Shown here piece by piece: positions 19,255 through 26,059 of a stretch of 64,000 nucleotides of DNA. This stretch comes from Paenibacillus whitsoniae (GTDB lineage: Bacteria > Bacillota > Bacilli > Paenibacillales > NBRC-103111), in contig NZ_RXHU01000004.1 of NCBI RefSeq assembly GCF_003955665.1, positions 19,087-83,086 of the forward strand, read 5' to 3'. The position numbers and the translations under genes are program-made. The notes under the pieces were generated by a model. It worked only from the letters and a program-made list of their open reading frames with translations. It had not been told where the DNA came from and did not search any database. Position 1 is the stretch's first letter, and every line of letters begins with the position of its first letter.

Positions 19255-19977
19255 TCATTGATAAATGTGCAGCAAATCCTCTTCCGTTTCCTGCAAATGG
19301 CGCGCCATCGCTTCCCTCGCATCCGCTTCAACCTGATTTCGGATTGCCTGCAAAATCGCGTAATGCGCGCGCATCACCCGCTCCATATTCTCCATCCCGC
19401 GAAAAGAAAGCACTCGACTCTCGTACAGGTAGTCCGACAGCGAGTTCAACACCATCTCAAGCGCCGGCTGCTTCGCTGCGGCCACAATCGCCCTGTGAAA
19501 GTCGACATCCGCGTTCGCGTAGCCTTTCTCTTCACTGTAGTGTTTCTCCATAATTGTCAGGCATTCCTGCATGCGGGCGAGATCCGCCTCGGTAGCCCGC
19601 TTCGCCGCAAGCCCGGCGGCTTCAACCTCGAGCAGCTTGCGCACCTCATGCACATCGAAGACAGAGATATGGTTTCTTTTAAAAGCAATCATCACCGACT
19701 CCGCCATTTTGTCATGGGACGGCGGGCGAATCGTAATGCGTTTGCCGTGCTGAACGTCCAAAATGCCGCGGGAAACCAGAATTTGCGTCGCTTCGCGAAT
19801 GACCGTGCGGCTGACGCCGAACGACTCGCTCAGCTGGTTTTGCGATGGAAACGGCTCCTCGGGACTGATTTTGCCTTCCAAAATCGCATCCATAATATAT
19901 TGCGCCGTCGTTTCCGATAGCGAGGCGGAAGTGAGACGCGTCGCGTTCACTTTGGAGCCGTCAAACGCTTTTGTCAT
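19255..19977 (-). CDS. GntR-family (FadR/FCD) transcriptional regulator
   Basis: 240 aa. The N-terminal winged helix-turn-helix (about 25-95) contains LSESFGVSRTVIREATQIL. The C-terminal all-helical FCD domain (about 105-230) carries the usual metal/acid-binding positions in DVDFHRAI, RAHYAIL and MARHLQE. FCD regulators typically bind sugar acids or other carboxylic acids and repress neighbouring catabolic genes. The cyclase gene ends 12 nt upstream, so the two form an operon. An AT-rich palindrome ahead of the cyclase gene is a candidate operator. Confidence 0.9.
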   Translation of the reverse strand: MTKAFDGSKVNATRLTSASLSETTAQYIMDAILEGKISPEEPFPSQNQLSESFGVSRTVIREATQILVSRGILDVQHGKRITIRPPSHDKMAESVMIAFKRNHISVFDVHEVRKLLEVEAAGLAAKRATEADLARMQECLTIMEKHYSEEKGYANADVDFHRAIVAAAKQPALEMVLNSLSDYLYESRVLSFRGMENMERVMRAHYAILQAIRNQVEADAREAMARHLQETEEDLLHIYQ

Positions 19978-19989
19978 ACGCGCCCTCCT

Positions 19990-20673
19990 CTACTGATCCT
20001 CAAGCTCGGCCACAACCTGGCATGGCCCACTGTCGACGCCCGCCACAAGCAAAGGTAGCGCTGTCACCTTGCGCAGCCGGTCAGCCGCAACCCCATCAAA
20101 CGTCAAATCTTCGATGATGACCATCGGAACCTTCCGTTCAGGATTCAGAAGCTGCAAATGCGCTCGATGCCCCTCTTCCTTCAGCATGTAGCAGGACAGC
20201 GACAGCCAGTCCAGAGCAACGCCCTTTAGCTTAGGGCATTCCTCGGCCAAGTAGCGGCAGGCTTCCTCGCTCACACCCGGTCCGCGTTCCGAATAACCTT
20301 GCGGATCGACCGTGCGCTTCTCTGAGAAGCCGCTGCGAATCAGCAAAAGATCGGCCTGCTTGAGCTCCGTTTCGTAAGCGCGCAGTTCATCGGCAGTCAC
20401 GAGCTCGCCGTAGGATTTGGGGATGTCCAAGAGCAGCGGGCGATCGTAGACGAAGGCGTCAATGGCCATGTCCGATAGGGTAAGACCATTATCATAGACA
20501 TGCTTTTGGGAATCCATATGGGAGCCGAAGTGGTTAAACAGCGTGATGCGATACTCGTTGCAGATATCCCCCTTCGGAATGGAGGAGTATTGTGAAAACT
20601 CTACTTTCGGATTGCCGGGCCAAACCGGGTCCTTCGCATCGAGCAAATAGGACAAACGTTGATAGACTGGCAT
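19990..20673 (-). CDS. Cyclase/kynurenine-formamidase-like metal hydrolase
   Basis: 227 aa of the Cyclase (PF04199) fold. The metal-binding signature normally reading HxGTHxDxPxH appears as HFGSHMDSQKHV (about 46-57), so the His, His, Asp and His ligands are kept. DWLSLS is a degenerate form of the usual downstream GxDxxS motif, and VDSGPCQVVAELE ends the protein. Relatives hydrolyse formyl-kynurenine, isatin or cyclic amides and lactones. The substrate here is unknown. It is operonic with the FadR regulator and adjacent to the FAH-hydrolase operon, which suggests a lactone or amide in the same pathway (inference). Confidence 0.82.
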   Translation of the reverse strand: MPVYQRLSYLLDAKDPVWPGNPKVEFSQYSSIPKGDICNEYRITLFNHFGSHMDSQKHVYDNGLTLSDMAIDAFVYDRPLLLDIPKSYGELVTADELRAYETELKQADLLLIRSGFSEKRTVDPQGYSERGPGVSEEACRYLAEECPKLKGVALDWLSLSCYMLKEEGHRAHLQLLNPERKVPMVIIEDLTFDGVAADRLRKVTALPLLVAGVDSGPCQVVAELEDQ

Positions 20674-20693
20674 GACAGCACCTCTTTTTTAGG

Positions 20694-20712
20694 ATATATG
20701 GTTATCATATAT
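20694..20712. promoter_or_regulatory. Candidate operator before the cyclase-FadR operon
   Basis: Palindrome ATATATG-GTTAT-CATATAT, 7-bp arms with a 5-bp centre, starts 20 bp upstream of the cyclase ATG. GntR/FCD repressors bind short palindromes of this size, so autoregulation by the adjacent regulator is plausible. The AT-rich arms could also simply form part of the promoter. Confidence 0.4.
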
Positions 20713-20808
20713 AATCTTATATTACATGTAAATCCCTGGAAGGGTGTCGGCCACATTCTTGCTCTCTTTCTCGTAATCGGAAGCATTCACAGACTTCTCA
20801 CGTGTGGA

Positions 20809-20835
20809 AGGGCTGCCCCGCAGGGCAGCCCTCTT
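20809..20835. terminator. Hairpin after the FAH-hydrolase operon
   Basis: AAGGGCTGCC / GGGCAGCCCT stem with a short CCGCA loop. The T-rich tail is better on the plus strand than on the minus strand, where the upstream gene lies, so its efficiency for the FAH operon is uncertain. Confidence 0.5.
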
Positions 20836-20845
20836 TACGTAACGC

Positions 20846-21748
20846 TTACTCCGCCACCATGCGGTTCGTCAGCGTGCCGAGCTTTTCAATTTCAACGGTG
20901 ACGACGTCTCCATCCTTCAAATACACCTGCTTCTCCGGCGGATAGCCAAGCACAACGCCTTCCGGCGTCCCCGTCAGGACGATGTCCCCCGGCTCCAGCG
21001 TCATGTGCTGTGACAGGTACGAGATGATCTCATCACAGTGGAAAATCATATCCGACGTGTTCGATTTTTGCCGCTCTTCGCCGTTGACCAGTGTCCGAAT
21101 CGTCAAATCGTTCGGATTGCCTACCTCATCTGCCGTTACGAGATACGGCCCGATCGGCGCGAACTTGTCGCAGGTTTTGCCAAGCAGCCACTGCGACGTG
21201 CGCATTTGCAGATCGCGCGCTGACAAATCGTTCGCGTTGCAGTAGCCGAACACGTAGTCCAGCGCTTCCTGGCGGCTGACGTACTTCGCCTTGCGGCCGA
21301 TGACGATGGCGAGCTCCGCTTCGTAATCGACCTTCTCCGACGTGCGCGGCAGCGGCACGTCTTCGCCATGCGCAGCAAGTGCGTTGCTGAACTTGTTGAA
21401 CAGAATCGGCGATTGCGGGATCGGCGCATTCGTCTCTTCCGCGTGGCGGCGGTAGTTCAAGCCGACGCAAATGATTTTGCCCGGCGCCGTGACGCAGGGG
21501 CCGAGGGTGAGCTGCGCTTCCTCCAGCAGATAGGAAGCGTGGTCTTGCCCCGGCGCCAGCGCACGGTCGGCGAGCGCCTGCAAAGCGAGGAGCGCGGGAG
21601 CGCCGCCCTCCAAAAGCTGCTGCACCGTAACCGGCGTCGCCGGATCGGCCGCTATCTTCGCGAACGCTGCTAGCACGTCGATGATACCTTGCTCTTTTGC
21701 CACACCCAGCCGGTACGTTCCTTGCCATTCAAACGTTACAATTTTCAT
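20846..21748 (-). CDS. Fumarylacetoacetate hydrolase (FAH) family protein
   Basis: 300 aa from ATG 21748, where AGGAGTG lies 9 nt upstream; GTG 21760 is too close to it. The FAH fold is marked by FNKFSNALAAHGEDVPLP, metal-binding acidic residues in DYEAELAIVIG and NANDLSARD, and a C-terminal LTGTPEGVV. Members cleave C-C bonds of diketo acids, or act as hydratases or decarboxylases. One known role is splitting 2,4-diketo-3-deoxy sugar acids into pyruvate and an aldehyde or hydroxy acid, in non-phosphorylative L-rhamnose and L-fucose routes. With the nearby IlvD-type dehydratase and SDR this role is attractive but unproven. Third gene of the amidohydrolase-aminotransferase operon. Confidence 0.88.
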   Translation of the reverse strand: MKIVTFEWQGTYRLGVAKEQGIIDVLAAFAKIAADPATPVTVQQLLEGGAPALLALQALADRALAPGQDHASYLLEEAQLTLGPCVTAPGKIICVGLNYRRHAEETNAPIPQSPILFNKFSNALAAHGEDVPLPRTSEKVDYEAELAIVIGRKAKYVSRQEALDYVFGYCNANDLSARDLQMRTSQWLLGKTCDKFAPIGPYLVTADEVGNPNDLTIRTLVNGEERQKSNTSDMIFHCDEIISYLSQHMTLEPGDIVLTGTPEGVVLGYPPEKQVYLKDGDVVTVEIEKLGTLTNRMVAE

Positions 21749-21768
21749 GTGCGGTTCCACTCCTGTTC

Positions 21769-23058
21769 CTATTTCACGATAAGTTCCTTCAGCACACTCT
21801 CAATGATGTCCAGCGTGTTCTCTATGTCCGCATCCGTATGGCTGTACGAGATATGATTGCGTTTAATATTCATCGGCATCTTGAAAATCCCTTTATCGAT
21901 CAACTTTCTCCGATACGCCACATACAGCTCGGCATCGTTCTGCTGCAGCTCCGCATAATGCTTCGGTTCCGTCTCCATAAAATACGTCGTCCACACCGAG
22001 CCGAAGCCCGCGACGTAGGCTTTGATGCCAAGCCGCTCGTGGATCGTACGGATGCCGGAACGCATTTTCTCCCCTAAGCGGAAAATGTGCTCATGCACCG
22101 GCTCGTTCTCCATCAGCTCGAGCGTCGCAATCGAGGCGGCCGTGCCGACCGCATGCCCGTTGTACGTGCCGGCGAACCAGACATCGCCGCCCGGATACGT
22201 ATTGAAGCGCTGCATATATTCGCGCTTGCCCGCCACCGCGGCGATCGGGTAGCCGTTCGCCATCGCTTTGCCCATCGTGGTCAGGTCCGGCGTCACGCCG
22301 GCGACTTTTTGGAATCCGCCGATGCTGTGACGGAAGCCGGTAATCACCTCATCGAAGATGAGCAGGGCACCGTACTTCGTGCACAGCTCGCGCAGCCCTT
22401 CGAGGAAGCCCGGCTGCGGCATAATGCAGCCAATGTTGTGCGGGATCGGCTCCACGATCAATGACGCGATCTGCCCCGGATTCTCCTTGAACGTCCGTTC
22501 CACGTCGTCCAAGTCGTTATAGGTGCAGATCAAGGTATTGTCGATCGCTTCGTCCATCATGCCCGCGGAGCCCGGATCGCGCTTGCCGATCATATCCCAG
22601 GCGCTCAGCATGTTGCGGGCGACGTAGTCGTGCCAGCCGTGGTAGCAGCCCTGGAACTTGATCAGCTTCGCACGGCCGGTGATCGCGCGTGTTAATCGGA
22701 TCGCGTGGTACGTCGCCTCCGAGCCGGAGTTACAGAACAGCACCTGCTCCGCCGAGGGGACGTGCTGACAGATTTTGCGGGAAAGCTCCACTTCCAGATC
22801 GGTACAGCCGACGCCGTACAAATCCGTCCGCTCGATCGCTTCAATGACCTTGCGGTTCACATAGGGATGGCTGTGTCCTAGAATAATAGGGCCGAATGCG
22901 GCCTGATAGTCGATGTATTTTTTACCTTCGGCATCGTAAATGTAGGCGCCTTCCCCTTTCGTAAACACCTTCATTGGGTTCACGTTGCGGATTGACGTAT
23001 GCACGCCGCCCGGCGCGTATCGTTTGGACTCTTCGTAGAGCTCTATGTTTTTAGACAT
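21769..23058 (-). CDS. PLP-dependent class-III aminotransferase (GSA aminomutase-like)
   Basis: 429 aa, full length. PLP-binding features: SGSEATYHAIRL (phosphate loop), CYHGWHDY, FDEVITGFR (Asp to pyridine N) and the Schiff-base Lys in TMGKAMANGYP. It resembles glutamate-1-semialdehyde aminomutase, but the catabolic operon context argues against a haem role. A transaminase or aminomutase acting on a keto or semialdehyde intermediate is more likely. Its stop is about 20 nt before the FAH gene start. The substrate is unknown; an aminotransferase in a sugar-acid cluster is unusual and might point to an amino-sugar or an amino-acid side chain. Confidence 0.9.
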   Translation of the reverse strand: MSKNIELYEESKRYAPGGVHTSIRNVNPMKVFTKGEGAYIYDAEGKKYIDYQAAFGPIILGHSHPYVNRKVIEAIERTDLYGVGCTDLEVELSRKICQHVPSAEQVLFCNSGSEATYHAIRLTRAITGRAKLIKFQGCYHGWHDYVARNMLSAWDMIGKRDPGSAGMMDEAIDNTLICTYNDLDDVERTFKENPGQIASLIVEPIPHNIGCIMPQPGFLEGLRELCTKYGALLIFDEVITGFRHSIGGFQKVAGVTPDLTTMGKAMANGYPIAAVAGKREYMQRFNTYPGGDVWFAGTYNGHAVGTAASIATLELMENEPVHEHIFRLGEKMRSGIRTIHERLGIKAYVAGFGSVWTTYFMETEPKHYAELQQNDAELYVAYRRKLIDKGIFKMPMNIKRNHISYSHTDADIENTLDIIESVLKELIVK

Positions 23059-23085
23059 GGAAATACCTCCTTAGGATTCACAATG

Positions 23086-23925
23086 TTAGGTTAACCCGAG
23101 AATGTCCGGCGTGTTGCGGTGAATAATGTCTTCAATGATGTGCTCGGGAATGCGCGGCAAATTTGTGCCTTCCACCAAATGATTGATGTTCCGGGTCGCG
23201 TCAATCATCCCCTGCGTGGTGAAGAACGGGAAGTCGGAGCCGAACAGGATTTTATGCGTAACACCGTACTCCATCGCCGACACAAGCGCATTGTAAAACT
23301 GCCACGGCCGCGAGCCGAGCGCGGATAAATCCATGTACATGTTGACGTTTTTGCGGACGACGGAAATGCATTCATCCACCCAGGGATGGCCCATGTGGGC
23401 GATAATCATTTTGAGCTGCGGAAACGCCCGTGCAATCGGATCTAGATTAGCCGGACGCGAGGCGTCGAGGTAGCCTTCCGGCACGAACGATGTCCCTTGA
23501 TGCCACAGAATCGGCAGGTTCAGCTCCGCGGCTTTGGCGTATAGTTCGAAATGCTGTTGGTCGGTCGGGTAAAAGTTTTGATAGATCGGGCCCAGCTTCA
23601 AGCCTTGCAGCCCATATTCCTTGATCGCTTCCTCCAGCAGCCGCGCGGCGTTCGGGCGATTCGGGTCGACGCTGGCGAAGCCGAACAATCTGCCCGGCGC
23701 GGTGGCGACATACTCGGCGACCGTTTGGTTCGGGACGGCGATACCGGTCGCCGGCGCATCGAAGGCGAGCACGATCGCCCCGTCGAACGGGCGAATATTC
23801 GCCTCGTGCTGTGCCTCCGTTGCGATAATGTCCATGTGCTCGCCCCAACTGCGCTTCACGGCTGCACGGAACGGCCCGCTCGTCTGACCGGGCAGAAATA
23901 AATGCGTATGGCAGTCAAAAATCAT
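23086..23925 (-). CDS. Amidohydrolase family (Amidohydro_2) TIM-barrel hydrolase
   Basis: 279 aa. The N terminus MIFDCHTHLF gives the HxH metal pair. WHQGTS and IIAHMGHPWVDE supply later His residues and LFGSDFPFF the catalytic Asp. This family includes sugar-acid lactonases such as L-rhamnono- and L-fuconolactonase, and aromatic decarboxylases. The first position in an operon with an aminotransferase and FAH hydrolase favours a lactonase or ring-opening role. It is preceded by a 640-nt intergenic stretch whose proximal part folds into several small hairpins. Confidence 0.87.
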   Translation of the reverse strand: MIFDCHTHLFLPGQTSGPFRAAVKRSWGEHMDIIATEAQHEANIRPFDGAIVLAFDAPATGIAVPNQTVAEYVATAPGRLFGFASVDPNRPNAARLLEEAIKEYGLQGLKLGPIYQNFYPTDQQHFELYAKAAELNLPILWHQGTSFVPEGYLDASRPANLDPIARAFPQLKMIIAHMGHPWVDECISVVRKNVNMYMDLSALGSRPWQFYNALVSAMEYGVTHKILFGSDFPFFTTQGMIDATRNINHLVEGTNLPRIPEHIIEDIIHRNTPDILGLT

Positions 23926-24563
23926 CGTAGGTCCCGCCTTTCATGGAGTGTCATGCCGTTTACAGGCATGGGGAAAGAACCCCTTGCTGATCGCGATTTA
24001 CTGAGGAATCGCGGTCGCGCGAGGCTGATGCTTGTTGTATGCGTCATTGTGCAGATAATTGAGTTTTCTCATACACAGCAAGGTGGCGGCGTAGTCGAGG
24101 CATTGGTTTGACCACCGCCATGAATTGCGAAGCAACGTGCTTCCTACGATTCGCTCTCGCTGGGAAAGGGCTGATTGGTCGCAGCTGAGCTTCTAGAGTT
24201 GGGATCGAGGGTCAAAGCCTGCAAAAAAGCAGGAATTCCCCTCTTCCCCCGCATGATTTTAAGAAATTCCTGCGATTTGGCAGGCATTTCCGGCGAAAAC
24301 TCGGATCTGGAGCCGATCCGGCCCAAAAAGCTGCGTTTTCGCAGGCATTTTGCTGAAAACGGCAATTTGGCGGGAAATTCCTGCATTTTTGCAGGAATCG
24401 TCCTGCTGACGTCGATGATGGGGACGCGTGCTACAAGCGTTGGCTTGAAGCCTGAGCACATGGCTTGAGTGCGGGCAGCAGTTTGCACTGCCCGCGTTGG
24501 CTTGGCCCGAGGCTAGGGCAGTCCTTGTAAGTTTGCGATTCTCCATCTCCACGTCAACCGCCG
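23926..24563. other. Long intergenic region with leader hairpins and repeat element
   Basis: 638 bp without a credible gene. Near the amidohydrolase start are inverted repeats CATGCC/GGCATG (23952-23970) and GCGATT/AATCGC (23993-24012), possibly part of a 5' leader. A GAAGC/GCTTC pair lies at 24129-24143. The four-hairpin dispersed element occupies 24211-24400. GCGGGCAG/CTGCCCGC (24471-24495) forms an 8-bp stem downstream of the GntR-fusion gene without a T-run. A short open frame across the repeat looks spurious. Confidence 0.6.
24211..24400 (+). repeat. Four-hairpin dispersed intergenic element, copy A
   Basis: Four stem-loops of the type CCTGC-N6-GCAGG: 24218-24233, 24269-24284, 24331-24344 (arms CTGC/GCAG) and 24380-24395. 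Centres are 51, 61 and 50 bp apart. Flanks are conserved, for example ATTCC after hairpin 1, CCCAAAAAG before hairpin 3 and GGAAATT before hairpin 4. The same architecture recurs at 37811-37992 (reverse orientation) and from 63871 to the window end. Non-coding; nature unknown. Confidence 0.8.
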
Positions 24564-25943
24564 CTACATCGTCTCCACAACCGGCCGCTTCTCAATCTGC
24601 GCGCACAGCGCTTCTTCCGTCTCCAGGCCGGCCCAGTACATCTTTAGCTCCTGGTTGATGTCAGCCAGCTCGCTGGCGCCAATCGCCAGGTCGGTGAAGT
24701 AGCGGAAGCCCGGAATCGTCTCGCGGAACAGCGAGAACCGGGACGGCCGGTAGCGTTTCTCGTCGCCGACCCATTCCGCCGCCGCTTTGCGGGCAGGCAG
24801 CGTATACGTGTGCTGACGCACAAACAGCTGCGCCTGATAACCGGTCAAAAACTCCACCAGCTTGACCGCTGCGTCTTTCACCTGCGACTGCCGGTTCACG
24901 GCAAGTCCGGTGTTCAGCAGCATCGTAATCGGCGTCCCCAAGTGGGGCACCGGCGCAATATCGAACGACAGCCGTTCGCCAAGCAAATAATTTAAATAGA
25001 AGTAACTCGTCATGATGATCGAGGCTTTGCCTTTAGCCAGCAGCAGCTCCGACTCGCCGGTTGTGACCCCTTCCAGCAAAGACGGGATACTGTGCCGCAT
25101 TTCGCCGCAGTAGCGCAGCGCATCCATCATCGCCGTGCCTTCCAGCTTCAGGCGGCCGTCCTCGTAGCGCTCGAACTTTTTTCCCGTTTGCAGCAGCAAG
25201 AGCGGCCAGCGGTTCGAGGAGTACAAGTCACAGTGGAAACCCAGGCGTTCACCCGGAATCGCCAGCTTCGACGAGTAGTCGATAAGGTCCTTCCACTGCC
25301 AGGAGCTGTCCGGCTCCGGCAGATCCGCTTCCCGAAAATGCTCCCGATTGTAGCACAGAATGAGCGGAGAGAAAATGAACGGCTGCACAAGCTGCTTCCC
25401 TTCTGCCGCAAAACCGTCCGACAAGAAGGCGTAAATCTCCTTATTGCGCTCCAGCGGCTCAAGCATGCCGGTATCGCCGGCTTCCACGCATTCCTGAAAG
25501 TTCGTGAAGTTCATCATCACGACATCCAGAATGCCGCTGGACAAATATTCGCTGATGTAGCTGTATTTCGTCGAGGAGGTCGGCACCGCCTGTACGCGGA
25601 TATGCGGGTTTTCCTTCTGAAACGTCGCCAATAGCCGGTGAATGTCCGCCTCATTCGTCACGGAGCTGTGAAAGCCCAGCTTCACGGTCACGAAAGCGCC
25701 TTCGGAAGCGCCGACAACCTTCGTGCCGACACGCGGGATTTTCTCAATCAGCCCCTCGGCGACCAGAATGTCCAGCCCTTTGCGCACCGACTGATTGCTT
25801 AAATTGTAGTCCGTGGCGAACGTTTTCTCGGAAGGCAAATAGTCGCCGACAGGCCGCTTCCCGGTTAAAATATCTTCCCGCAGCGTGCTGACAAGCTCGC
25901 TTAACCGTGTGCGGGACGAACTGCGCGTTGTCCTTTTCTCCAT
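24564..25943 (-). CDS. GntR-type regulator fused to a solute-binding-protein domain
   Basis: 459 aa. Residues ~12-85 form a GntR winged helix (PSEKTFATDYNLSNQSVRKGLDIL). From ~88 onward the protein reads as a family-1 sugar-binding protein (LLATFQKENPHIRVQAV; SWQWKDLIDYSSKLAIPG; AAVKLVEFLTGYQAQLFV). There is no signal peptide, so the binding domain should act inside the cell as the ligand sensor of a repressor. It has its own consensus-like promoter and lies between the amidohydrolase operon and the beta-helix operon, making it a strong candidate for local control. I know this architecture from Paenibacillus-type genomes, but no ligand is established to my knowledge. Confidence 0.85.
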   Translation of the reverse strand: MEKRTTRSSSRTRLSELVSTLREDILTGKRPVGDYLPSEKTFATDYNLSNQSVRKGLDILVAEGLIEKIPRVGTKVVGASEGAFVTVKLGFHSSVTNEADIHRLLATFQKENPHIRVQAVPTSSTKYSYISEYLSSGILDVVMMNFTNFQECVEAGDTGMLEPLERNKEIYAFLSDGFAAEGKQLVQPFIFSPLILCYNREHFREADLPEPDSSWQWKDLIDYSSKLAIPGERLGFHCDLYSSNRWPLLLLQTGKKFERYEDGRLKLEGTAMMDALRYCGEMRHSIPSLLEGVTTGESELLLAKGKASIIMTSYFYLNYLLGERLSFDIAPVPHLGTPITMLLNTGLAVNRQSQVKDAAVKLVEFLTGYQAQLFVRQHTYTLPARKAAAEWVGDEKRYRPSRFSLFRETIPGFRYFTDLAIGASELADINQELKMYWAGLETEEALCAQIEKRPVVETM

Positions 25944-25985
25944 TTGCTAACCTCTCTTCGTTCCGATACATTGACTTTATTGTCC

Positions 25986-26016
25986 ATTATAGCAACCATC
26001 CACCAGCCCATGTCAA
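25986..26016 (-). promoter_or_regulatory. Sigma-A promoter of the GntR fusion gene
   Basis: Minus strand: TTGACA at 26016-26011 and TATAAT at 25991-25986, both perfect hexamers but with a 19-nt spacer. The long spacer should weaken the promoter or make it dependent on a regulator. Confidence 0.65.
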
Positions 26017-26059
26017 TGTACCCAGGAGGCCGTGTCAACATGAAATTTCCGCGACCGGA

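Noticed and set aside
24211..24400. Resemblance of evenly spaced repeats to a CRISPR array
   Set aside because: The repeated units are ~16-bp hairpins with conserved, not unique, flanking sequence. Only four occur, spacing is unequal and no cas genes are near.
24471..24495. GCGGGCAG/CTGCCCGC hairpin as terminator of the GntR fusion gene
   Set aside because: Strong stem but no T-run on either strand and 70 nt from the stop; listed only as intergenic content.
24175..24552. Short open frames of ~97 codons on both strands
   Set aside because: They cross the hairpin repeats, lack a good ribosome site and translate into repeat-derived peptides such as KKAGI; considered artefacts of the dispersed element.
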